In this document: positions 1 through 5,106 of the stretch, one piece after another | Layout of the letters: each line of letters opens with the position of its first letter | How positions within the stretch are numbered: position 1 is the stretch's first letter | Assembly: GCA_012837465.1 (NCBI GenBank) | Contig: DURG01000267.1 | Location: forward strand, 1 to 5,106 | From: Propionibacterium sp. | Lineage (GTDB): Bacteria > Actinomycetota > Actinomycetes > Propionibacteriales > Propionibacteriaceae | Reading direction: 5' to 3' | DNA length: 5,106 bases | The notes under the pieces: model-generated | Databases searched by the model: none | What the model was told of the DNA's origin: nothing | Seen by the model: the letters and a program-made list of their open reading frames with translations, nothing else | Position numbers and translations under genes: made by a program

Positions 1-332
1 AGCCGGTGCATGAGCACCGCGAGCCCCACCGCGATGACCGTCTGGAAGCCGATGTTGAGGATCACGTACCAGATGGTCACCTTCATCGAGTTCCAGAACA
101 GCTGGTCGGCGAACAGCCGTTCGAAGTTGTCCAGGCCGATGAAGTTGGGAGTCCCCAACAGGTTGAACTCCGTAAGGCTGTAGTAGAAGCCCACGATGGT
201 CGGATACAGGAAGAACAGGGTGAAACCGATGGCGGCAGGTGCGATGAACAGCAGTGCCGCCTTCAGGTCCGATGAGCCCGCCGCCTTCGACAGGCCCTTG
301 CTCGCTTTACGAGCCTGGGTGCGTCTACTCAC
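1..332 (-). CDS. Sugar ABC transporter permease, MalF/UgpA-type (N-terminal part)
   Basis: This is the start of an inner-membrane permease subunit of a carbohydrate ABC importer; it is cut by the left edge after 110 codons. The start is a GTG at 332-330, preceded by a good ribosome binding site (AAGGGG, 8 nt upstream). The protein opens with a basic, cytoplasmic tail (residues 1-24, rich in R and K). A first membrane helix follows at about 25-44 (LLFIAPAAIGFTLFFLYP). Next comes the family's typical periplasmic stretch with YYSLTEFN and FIGLDNFERLF (about 50-75), then WNSMKVTIWY and a second helix at about 86-107. This order is characteristic of MalF-like permeases of the CUT1 class, which are about 300 residues long. 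The EAA loop lies outside the window. The gene is divergent from the alpha-galactosidase, so the natural inference is uptake of alpha-galactosides such as raffinose or melibiose; the substrate itself cannot be read from this fragment. Confidence 0.93.
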   Translation of the reverse strand, partial: MSRRTQARKASKGLSKAAGSSDLKAALLFIAPAAIGFTLFFLYPTIVGFYYSLTEFNLLGTPNFIGLDNFERLFADQLFWNSMKVTIWYVILNIGFQTVIAVGLAVLMHR

Positions 333-396
333 TCGAGATTCCCCTTCGCTGGGGCCGGCCTCGTCCGTGGGGCCGACGTTGAGCTGTTGGGCGCTG

Positions 397-412
397 CGCT
401 ACACGCGTAGAT
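397..412. promoter_or_regulatory. Candidate operator 1 (CTAC-N4-GTAGAT)
   Basis: This inverted repeat has arms CTAC (399-402) and GTAG (407-410) around the spacer ACGC, and the right arm extends to GTAGAT. The centre is a CpG (404/405), as is usual for LacI-family operators. It shares the half-site with two further copies in the same intergenic region and lies nearest the permease. Binding by the LacI protein encoded at 2851 is an inference. Confidence 0.4.
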
Positions 413-414
413 TC

Positions 415-430
415 GGTTGCGCAAGTAGAT
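415..430. promoter_or_regulatory. Candidate operator 2 (TTGCGCAA core plus GTAGAT)
   Basis: The perfect 8-bp palindrome TTGCGCAA (417-424) has a central CpG, as LacI-family operators often do. It is followed directly by GTAGAT (425-430). The 11-mer CGCAAGTAGAT (420-430) recurs exactly at 503-513, and the half-site lies 18 bp from the copy in candidate operator 1. The position between the divergent genes suits control of one or both. Which protein binds it is inferred, not shown. Confidence 0.5.
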
Positions 431-472
431 TTCAGAGAATCCTTCCAGGATGGGAACCTCACAGGGAAGCCA

Positions 473-501
473 TTGCATCCCGCTTCCAACACGGCTAATC
501 T
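473..501 (+). promoter_or_regulatory. Candidate promoter of the alpha-galactosidase gene
   Basis: The -35-like TTGCAT (473-478) is separated by 17 bp from the -10-like TAATCT (496-501), which fits the actinobacterial TAnnnT pattern. A start near 508 would give a leader of about 53 nt. The same TAATCT hexamer stands before the tRNA gene in this window. A GGAAGC...GCTTCC inverted repeat (465-470 and 482-487) brackets the -35 element, and operator 3 overlaps the -10. Confidence 0.45.
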
Positions 502-513
502 ACGCAAGTAGAT
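498..513. promoter_or_regulatory. Candidate operator 3 (ATCTAC-GCAA-GTAGAT), over the alpha-galactosidase promoter
   Basis: This is the most symmetric of the three sites, with perfect 6-bp arms ATCTAC and GTAGAT around GCAA. It overlaps the predicted -10 hexamer (496-501) and the expected transcription start near 508, where a bound repressor would block RNA polymerase. It contains the second exact copy of CGCAAGTAGAT (503-513), 83 bp from the first. Confidence 0.5.
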
Positions 514-560
514 AGCGGACGTGGTCGTCCGATCCCCGCCCCCTTGTGAACGGAAGTGGC

Positions 561-2807
561 ATGAGTTCCTACCTTTATCTCGCACACGACGGGCTGGGCG
601 CCCTGCTCGATGTGACCGACAACCGCCTGCCGGCGATCCTCCACTGGGGCGCCGATCTCGGCACCCCCTCCCTCGAGGAGGTGCAACAGGTCGCGCTGGC
701 CGGGGTGCACCCGATCGTGTCCAACATCGTCGACGAACCGGTCCGCGTAGCGATCCTTCCGGAGCACTGGACGGGCTGGGTCGGCCGGCCCGGCCTCTCG
801 GGAGACCGCTCCGGGGCCGACTGGTCTCCCCGGTTCACCGTCGACTCGGTCATCCTCGACGGCGTGCAACTCACGGGCGAACTGGCTCTCCACGCCGGCC
901 GAAACTCAGAAATCCACGCCACCGACCGTGAGGCGGGACTGGGCCTCACTCTCACCATCGAGGTCACCGACGGTGGAGTCCTGCGGAGCCGGGCGACCCT
1001 CAGCAACGAGGCGTCGAGCAACTACCGCGTTGACGACCTCGTCCTCGCCTACCCCGTGCCCAACGTCGCGCGAGAGTTGCTCGACATGGCCGGCCGTTGG
1101 GGACGCGAGCGTGCCCCGCAGCGACGGGACTTCACCGTCGGCACACATCTGCGCGAGGGCCGCAAGGGCCGCACCGGGCCAGACGCCGCGCACGTGCTGC
1201 ACGCCGGCACCCCTGGCTTCGGGTTCCGCTCGGGAGAGGTGTGGGGGGTCCACGTCGGCTGGAGTGGAAACCACACCCATTATGCAGAGCATCTCTCCAC
1301 CGGAGAGAAGGTCCTCGGTGGCGGCGAGCTCCTGCTGCCGGGCGAGGTGGTCTTGGCTCCGGGTGGGAGCTACACCACTCCCTGGCTCTACGGCTCCTAC
1401 GGCCGCGGGCTGGACGAGGTCGCCCAGCGCTTCCACCGCCATCTGCGTTCCCGGCCCGGCCACCCCTCCGCCGAACGGCCGGTGACCATCAACGTGTGGG
1501 AGGCCGTCTACTTCAACCACGACCTGCCCCCGCTCATCGAGCTGGCCGAGACCGCAGCGTCCATCGGGGTGGAGCGCTACGTCCTCGACGACGGCTGGTT
1601 CGGCTCCCGCCGTGACGACTTCTCGGGCCTGGGCGACTGGTGGGTCTCGGACGAGGCTTGGCCGGAGGGGCTGCACCCGCTGGTCGAGAAGGTGCACGAA
1701 CTGGGTATGCAGTTCGGGTTGTGGTTCGAGCCCGAGATGATCAACCTCGACTCCGACACCGCCCGCGCCCACCCGGAATGGATCATGGGCACGGGCAGCC
1801 GCACGCCGGTGCCCTCGCGCCACCAACAGGTGATCAACCTCGGGATCCCCGAGTGCTACGCCTACGTCCGCGATGCGATGTCGAAGATCATTGACGAGTA
1901 CCAGATCGACTACATCAAGTGGGATCACAACCGCGACCTCATCGACGCGGGCTCCCACCCTTCAGGTGCCGCGGGCGTCCACGTCCAGACGTCGGCCACC
2001 TACCGCCTGATGGCGGAGCTGAAGGCTGCCCATCCTGGGCTGGAGATCGAGTCATGCAGTTCCGGCGGCGCGCGGGTGGATCTCGGAGTACTGCAGCACA
2101 CCGACCGGGTGTGGGTCTCCGACTGCATCGATCCGCACGAGCGGCAGATGATGATGCGTTGGACGACCCAGCTCATCCCGCCGGAGCTGATGGGTTCCCA
2201 TATTGCCTCGGGCGTCTCCCACACGACGGGTCGCAGCCACGACCTGAACTTCCGCGCTGCCACGGCGCTGTTCGGCCACCTGGGCATCGAGTGGGACATC
2301 CGCCAGGCCACGGAGGCGGAGTTGGCCGAGTTGGCCGAGTGGATCGCCTACTACAAGGAGCACCGTGGGCTGCTACTGGGAGGAGACCTGGTGCGCCTCG
2401 ACCTGGCTGACGAAACCCTCGTGGGGCACGGGGTCGTCTCGCCCGACCGGGAGCGGGGGCTGTTCTGCTTCGCATCGATCGAGCGCTCCCACGTCGCCCT
2501 CCCGGGTCGCGTGTGCTTCGCAGGCCTGGACTCCGAGCGCCGGTACCGGGTGACGCCGCAGACGACCGGCACGACCCCGTCCGGCCTCTACCCGCCGGAG
2601 TGGTGGGGTCTGGAGCCGGAGGTGGCCGACGGCCCCGAGCGGCTGGAGTTGATGGCCTCGGGCCACTACGTACCGCGGCTGGTCCCCTCTCAGGGAGCCA
2701 CCGTCGGCGTGGAGATGTCCGGACGGCTCCTGCAGGAAGTGGGCCTCATGCACGCGCCGGTCAATCCTGACCATGCAGTGCTCTACTTGGTGGAGGCCGT
2801 TGACTAG
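561..2807 (+). CDS. Alpha-galactosidase, glycoside hydrolase family 36
   Basis: This cytoplasmic enzyme removes terminal alpha-1,6-galactose from raffinose, melibiose or stachyose, with retention of configuration. It has 748 residues from the ATG at 561, close to the 720-750 typical of the long GH36 enzymes (AgaA/RafA type). The N-terminal beta domain occupies about 1-310. The (beta/alpha)8 barrel opens with NVWEAVYFNHD and contains YVLDDGWFG (D343, D344), GLWFEPEMINLDSD and YIKWDHNRD, whose D455 matches the family nucleophile. Further on are CSSGGARVDLG (C499) and VWVSDCIDPHERQ, whose D521 most likely matches the acid/base (D524 is the alternative). A C-terminal beta domain ends the protein. 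There is no signal peptide, which fits hydrolysis after import by the divergent permease. An in-frame GTG at 546 would add five residues but has no ribosome binding site, whereas GGAAG (552-556) precedes the ATG, though only 4 nt away. No frameshift or missing active-site motif is visible. Confidence 0.96.
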   Translation: MSSYLYLAHDGLGALLDVTDNRLPAILHWGADLGTPSLEEVQQVALAGVHPIVSNIVDEPVRVAILPEHWTGWVGRPGLSGDRSGADWSPRFTVDSVILDGVQLTGELALHAGRNSEIHATDREAGLGLTLTIEVTDGGVLRSRATLSNEASSNYRVDDLVLAYPVPNVARELLDMAGRWGRERAPQRRDFTVGTHLREGRKGRTGPDAAHVLHAGTPGFGFRSGEVWGVHVGWSGNHTHYAEHLSTGEKVLGGGELLLPGEVVLAPGGSYTTPWLYGSYGRGLDEVAQRFHRHLRSRPGHPSAERPVTINVWEAVYFNHDLPPLIELAETAASIGVERYVLDDGWFGSRRDDFSGLGDWWVSDEAWPEGLHPLVEKVHELGMQFGLWFEPEMINLDSDTARAHPEWIMGTGSRTPVPSRHQQVINLGIPECYAYVRDAMSKIIDEYQIDYIKWDHNRDLIDAGSHPSGAAGVHVQTSATYRLMAELKAAHPGLEIESCSSGGARVDLGVLQHTDRVWVSDCIDPHERQMMMRWTTQLIPPELMGSHIASGVSHTTGRSHDLNFRAATALFGHLGIEWDIRQATEAELAELAEWIAYYKEHRGLLLGGDLVRLDLADETLVGHGVVSPDRERGLFCFASIERSHVALPGRVCFAGLDSERRYRVTPQTTGTTPSGLYPPEWWGLEPEVADGPERLELMASGHYVPRLVPSQGATVGVEMSGRLLQEVGLMHAPVNPDHAVLYLVEAVD

Positions 2808-2822
2808 GGGTTAGGCTGAGGC

Positions 2823-2834
2823 CAAGGGACCTTG
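2823..2834. promoter_or_regulatory. Small palindrome in the leader of the LacI-family gene
   Basis: CAAGG-GA-CCTTG is a perfect 5-bp inverted repeat in the 43-nt gap before the regulator gene. It lies just after a TAnnnT hexamer (TAGGCT, 2812-2817) that could be a -10 with a start near 2824. It might be an operator, perhaps for autoregulation. It does not resemble the GTAGAT sites, no good -35 is seen, and short palindromes are common in GC-rich DNA. Confidence 0.2.
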
Positions 2835-2850
2835 AGCGGGGTGATGTTGA

Positions 2851-3831
2851 ATGACCGAGAAGGCTGGGCGCAGCGTGACGCGCAACGACGTGGCCAAGCT
2901 CGCAGGCGTCAGCACGGCTGTGGTCAGCTACGTCGTCAACAACGGGCCCCGGCCGGTTGCGGAGGCGACTCGACAGAAGGTGCTCGACGCGATCCGGAAG
3001 CTGGACTACCAACCCAACGCGGCTGCCCGTTCACTCATCACAGGGCGCGCGGATGCTTTGGCGTTGGTCGTGCCGGACGTGGCCAACCCATACTTCGGGG
3101 CCCTAGCGCTCGAGGTGGAGTTCGCGGCGCGGGAGAGGGGGCAGACGCTCATCCTCGCGCAGGCTCCGGACAACCACCACGAGGTGATCGCGGAGTTGGG
3201 CGGCGGTGTCGTCGACGGCCTCATCTCCGCCGTGTGGCCGGATGAGAAGGTGCTGCGCGAGCTGGCCCGACGCCCCCTCCCGATGGTTCAGGTCAGCATC
3301 ATGACACCCGAACTTCCCTTCCGCTGCCTGCAACCCGATTACCACGGCGGCTCGTACGAGGCGGTGCGCCACCTCATCGGCCACGGACACGAGCGGATCG
3401 CGCTGGTGACCGGCGCATCCGCCTCCGAGGCGCGCGGGCTCGGCTGGGCGAAGGCGCTGGCGGAAGCCGGACTGGTGGCTGGCCCCGTTGTGGAGCTCAG
3501 CTGGTCCCGGGAGGCTGGCTACGAAGGCGCCGGACGCCTCCTCAGGGAGCACCCAGACGTCACCGCCGCTTTCGTCGCCTCGGATAACCAGGCCATCGGC
3601 TTCCTCGCCGGGCTGCATCAGGCGGGCAAGCGGGTACCCCGGGACCTCGCCGTGGTTTCGTTCGACGGTTCTCCCGATGGGCGGTTCACCATTCCCCCGC
3701 TGACCAGCGTCCGAGTCCCCATCCGCCAACTCGCCCGCGACGCAGTAGCCCAGGTGCTGGACCCGAACGCCGAGAAGTTGGGCGTTGTCTACCCGTGCAC
3801 GCTGGTGGTGCGCGAGTCCTGTGGCTGCTAG
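2851..3831 (+). CDS. LacI-family transcriptional regulator
   Basis: This DNA-binding regulator of 326 residues is of normal length for the LacI/GalR family. The N-terminal helix-turn-helix spans about 9-30 (VTRNDVAKLAGVS, then the recognition helix TAVVSYVVN). The hinge helix follows at about 55-63 (PNAAARSL), with L62 in the place of the minor-groove leucine. The periplasmic-binding-protein-like effector domain starts with LALVVPDVANPYFG. It includes PDYHGGSYEAVRHLI, VASDNQAIGFL and VSFDGSPDGRFTIPPLTSVRVP. The ATG at 2851 has a strong ribosome binding site, GGGGTGAT, ending 5 nt upstream. The gene follows the alpha-galactosidase after 43 nt in the same direction, so co-transcription is plausible. 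The most economical inference is that it represses the alpha-galactosidase and divergent transporter genes and is released by an alpha-galactoside or a breakdown product. Target and inducer are unproven. Confidence 0.95.
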   Translation: MTEKAGRSVTRNDVAKLAGVSTAVVSYVVNNGPRPVAEATRQKVLDAIRKLDYQPNAAARSLITGRADALALVVPDVANPYFGALALEVEFAARERGQTLILAQAPDNHHEVIAELGGGVVDGLISAVWPDEKVLRELARRPLPMVQVSIMTPELPFRCLQPDYHGGSYEAVRHLIGHGHERIALVTGASASEARGLGWAKALAEAGLVAGPVVELSWSREAGYEGAGRLLREHPDVTAAFVASDNQAIGFLAGLHQAGKRVPRDLAVVSFDGSPDGRFTIPPLTSVRVPIRQLARDAVAQVLDPNAEKLGVVYPCTLVVRESCGC

Positions 3832-3840
3832 GGGCATCGA

Positions 3841-3853
3841 TAGGGTGGCTGCC
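3841..3853 (+). promoter_or_regulatory. Candidate -10 / leaderless start, or ribosome binding site, of the HAD gene
   Basis: TAGGGT (3841-3846) stands 7 nt before the ATG at 3854, the distance at which transcription would begin on the start codon itself. The overlapping AGGGTGG (3842-3848) could instead serve as a ribosome binding site 5 nt from the ATG in a transcript reading through from the regulator gene. The sequence cannot separate these readings, and no clear -35 is present. Confidence 0.4.
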
Positions 3854-4501
3854 ATGTCTCGCGCAGTCCTCTTCGACCTCGACGGCACCCTCACCGACAC
3901 CGTCCCGCTCATCGCCGAGCACATCGCCGCCGCCCTCAACCGCGACGGCATCGAGTGCAGCCCGCGCGACGTCTACCCGCTGATCGGGCAGCCCATCGAG
4001 GTGGCGATGCACAAGCTGCACCTGTTCGACGACCTGGACCGCATGGGCCGCGTGATCGACGACTACCGCGACACCCTGAGCGTGGCAGTGGACGAGGCCG
4101 GGGAGGGGCTGGTGCTGCCCGGCGTCTTCGACATGCTGCACGCGCTGCGCGAGGCTGGCTACCGGATCGGCGTGGTGACGGCGAAGGGCACGAACTCCGC
4201 TGTGCACCTCCTCGGCCTCACCGGCCTCGGGGACCTGATCGACGCGCTCGTGACCACCGATGAGGTGGAGAACGGCAAGCCGGCCCCGGATTCGGCGCTG
4301 CTGGGCCTCGAGCGGCTGGGGGTCCAGGCCGAGGGCACCTGGTACGTCGGCGACGCCGCGAGCGACATGATCATGGCGCTCGCCGCCGGCATGCGCGCGA
4401 TGGGCATCACCACCGGCGCGGCCACCCGCGAGGAGTTGCTCGCTGGCGGCGCTGAGATCGTTGTCGACCACGCCGCAGAGGTCCCCGCCCTCCTCAGCTG
4501 A
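3854..4501 (+). CDS. HAD-superfamily hydrolase, phosphoglycolate phosphatase-like
   Basis: This cytoplasmic phosphatase of 215 residues belongs to HAD subfamily IA (Gph/PpaX/beta-phosphoglucomutase relatives). All four motifs are present. Motif I is FDLDGTLTDT (nucleophile D8, acid/base D10), motif II is VVTAKG (T109), motif III is NGKPAPD (K142), and motif IV is YVGDAASD (D167, D171, metal binding). A helical cap lies between motifs I and II (about 15-85). ATG 3854 is chosen because motif I begins four residues later; an in-frame GTG at 3785 would overlap the LacI-family gene and add 23 unrelated residues. The gap to the regulator is 22 nt, so read-through is possible, though it may have its own start signal. 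The substrate is not readable from sequence. Phosphoglycolate or another small sugar phosphate is likely, and beta-phosphoglucomutase activity is less so. The link to galactoside metabolism rests on position only. Confidence 0.93.
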   Translation: MSRAVLFDLDGTLTDTVPLIAEHIAAALNRDGIECSPRDVYPLIGQPIEVAMHKLHLFDDLDRMGRVIDDYRDTLSVAVDEAGEGLVLPGVFDMLHALREAGYRIGVVTAKGTNSAVHLLGLTGLGDLIDALVTTDEVENGKPAPDSALLGLERLGVQAEGTWYVGDAASDMIMALAAGMRAMGITTGAATREELLAGGAEIVVDHAAEVPALLS

Positions 4502-4558
4502 CCTCACCGGTCACGTGCCACCGGCTGACGAACCGGCTGAAAGTACGCTCGGCGGGGG

Positions 4559-4584
4559 CTCTGAGCGGGGCGGCGCGCTCAGAG
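4559..4584. terminator. GC-rich hairpin between convergent genes, possible terminator
   Basis: A perfect 9-bp stem (CTCTGAGCG paired with CGCTCAGAG) closes an 8-nt loop, 58 nt after the HAD stop codon and about 70 nt past the 3' end of the convergent tRNA gene. It is well placed to end both transcripts. Neither side has a T-tract, so it would be one of the U-less hairpins often seen in actinobacteria, and termination is uncertain. The rest of 4502-4654 shows only a 12-bp tandem near-repeat (ACCGGCTGA, around 4520-4540). Confidence 0.45.
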
Positions 4585-4654
4585 GGTGCGGCGAGCGCAT
4601 CACTGGCCGGCCCGTGGGGAGGCTCGCGATTCGAGGGGTCCAGGGCACAAAGAG

Positions 4655-4725
4655 AGCGGGCGACGGGAATCGAACCCGCGTGTTCAGCTTGGGAAGCTGA
4701 CGCTCTACCATTGAGCTACGCCCGC
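4655..4725 (-). tRNA. tRNA-Gly (anticodon CCC)
   Basis: This complete cloverleaf of 71 nt reads on the minus strand. The acceptor stem GCGGGCG pairs perfectly with CGCCCGC. The D arm is GCTC-AATGGTA-GAGC. The anticodon arm is TCAGC-TTCCCAA-GCTGA, with anticodon CCC at 4693-4691. The T arm is GCGGG-TTCGATT-CCCGT, with one G:U pair. The discriminator is U, usual for bacterial glycine tRNAs. It reads the GGG codon. The 3' CCA is not encoded (the next bases are CTC) and must be added by CCA transferase. I see no disrupted stem or intron. Confidence 0.96.
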
Positions 4726-4736
4726 GTTGCGAACCA

Positions 4737-4745
4737 AGATTAGCA
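4737..4745 (-). promoter_or_regulatory. Extended -10 promoter element of tRNA-Gly
   Basis: On the minus strand TGC-TAATCT forms an extended -10 element (TGn directly before the hexamer), with the hexamer 11 nt upstream of the mature tRNA 5' end. Transcription would begin near 4730, leaving a very short 5' leader for RNase P to remove. No good -35 is visible at 17 bp, which extended -10 promoters tolerate. Confidence 0.5.
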
Positions 4746-4793
4746 GGCGCCCGCAGTACGCCCCCACCCCTCCCCAGTCTCGCTGCGGATGAG

Positions 4794-4799
4794 TACGCT
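4794..4799 (+). promoter_or_regulatory. Candidate -10 of a leaderless FAD-oxidase gene
   Basis: TACGCT fits the TAnnnT pattern and lies 6 nt before the GTG at 4806, so transcription would begin at or next to the start codon. No Shine-Dalgarno sequence occurs at a usable distance (GGA at 4787-4789 is 16 nt away), which supports leaderless translation. The -35 region is not recognisable. Confidence 0.45.
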
Positions 4800-4805
4800 G
4801 TAGTC

Positions 4806-5106
4806 GTGACAAACGCGCAATCCCAGCTCAAGCGGGACGAGCGCGCTATCACACGGTTGGCGATGGCCCACGACGCCTCCCACTTCCTCCTGACACCCGC
4901 CACCGTTGTCACTCCTGCGACGGTGCAGGACGTGGCGGACCTCATGGTCGAGGCCGCACACACGCGCTCGCCCATCACGTTCCGCTCCGGTGGCACCAGC
5001 CTGTGCGGACAGGCGGTGACCGACGGCATGCTCGTCGACACCCGCAGGAACTTCCGCGACATCGAAGTACTCGACGACGGCCTGCGCGTGCGCGCCGGCG
5101 CGGGCG
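4806..5106 (+). CDS. FAD-linked oxidase, GlcD/D-lactate dehydrogenase class (N-terminal part)
   Basis: The first 100 codons of a flavoprotein are present, cut by the right edge. The segment HDASHFLLTPATVVTPATVQDVADLM (about 22-47, start and end given) opens the FAD_binding_4 domain. FRSGGTSLCGQAVTDG (59-74) is the glycine-rich pyrophosphate-binding loop, followed by MLVDTRRNFRDIEV and the beta strand LRVRAGAG. Proteins of this class oxidise 2-hydroxy acids such as D-lactate, glycolate or D-2-hydroxyglutarate. The DAS...LTP opening and the GTSLxGQA loop are most like the long forms that carry a C-terminal iron-sulfur domain, but that part lies outside the window, so the substrate is open. GTG 4806 is chosen because of the TACGCT hexamer before it and because it leaves about 23 residues before the DAS motif, normal for the family. 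ATG 4863 is a weaker alternative. Confidence 0.9.
   Translation, partial: MTNAQSQLKRDERAITRLAMAHDASHFLLTPATVVTPATVQDVADLMVEAAHTRSPITFRSGGTSLCGQAVTDGMLVDTRRNFRDIEVLDDGLRVRAGAG

Noticed and set aside
546..560. GTG at 546 as the start of the alpha-galactosidase
   Set aside because: No ribosome binding site precedes it, and the ATG at 561 gives a family-typical N-terminus, although the difference is only five residues.
906..1958. Long open frame of 350 codons on the minus strand inside the alpha-galactosidase gene
   Set aside because: It is antisense to a clear GH36 coding sequence, has no recognisable domain, and is the kind of shadow expected in GC-rich codon use.
2320..2343. Tandem 9-bp repeat GAGTTGGCC in the alpha-galactosidase gene
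   Set aside because: It encodes ELAELAEW in a helix of the barrel region; two copies are explained by protein sequence and codon bias.
3785..3853. GTG at 3785 as the start of the HAD gene
   Set aside because: It would overlap the LacI-family gene and add 23 residues before motif I, which normally lies within the first ten residues.
3103..4507. Minus-strand open frames across the LacI and HAD genes (3103-3951 and 3686-4507)
   Set aside because: Both are shadows of well-supported plus-strand genes; their translations show no domain and a biased, low-complexity composition.
4461..4700. Plus-strand open frame of 79 codons over the intergenic region and tRNA
   Set aside because: It overlaps the end of the HAD gene and runs antisense into the tRNA, with no ribosome binding site or domain.
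4502..4725. Possible integration (att) site at the 3' end of tRNA-Gly
   Set aside because: No duplicated tRNA 3' fragment, integrase or change in composition is visible nearby.

Overview
The window comes from a high-GC bacterium, almost certainly an actinomycete. Third codon positions are strongly G/C, several genes use GTG starts, and two start codons sit 6-7 nt behind TAnnnT -10 hexamers, the layout of leaderless actinobacterial genes. The protein sequences would fit a Propionibacteriaceae-like organism, but I cannot fix the genus by eye.

Layout: (1) Positions 1-332, minus strand: the first 110 codons of a sugar ABC transporter permease (MalF/UgpA type), running off the left edge. (2) Positions 333-560: a divergent control region with three copies of a GTAGAT half-site, two inside an exact 11-bp repeat spaced 83 bp apart. 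The last copy lies over the predicted -10 and start site of the gene to the right. (3) Positions 561-2807, plus strand: a complete cytoplasmic GH36 alpha-galactosidase. (4) Positions 2851-3831, plus: a LacI-family regulator. (5) Positions 3854-4501, plus: a HAD-superfamily phosphatase of the phosphoglycolate phosphatase type. (6) Positions 4502-4654: a short intergenic stretch with a perfect 9-bp hairpin. (7) Positions 4655-4725, minus: tRNA-Gly(CCC). (8) From 4806, plus: the N-terminus of an FAD-linked oxidase of the GlcD/Dld class, cut by the right edge.

The left two thirds reads as an alpha-galactoside utilisation locus. The permease would help import raffinose, melibiose or related sugars. 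The alpha-galactosidase lacks a signal peptide and would cleave them inside the cell. The LacI protein is the obvious candidate to act at the repeated sites between the divergent genes. The HAD phosphatase, tRNA and oxidase look like ordinary neighbours with their own expression signals. I see no mobile element, CRISPR array, toxin or defence gene, and no clear new system. The most rewarding point for follow-up is the operator architecture in the divergent region.
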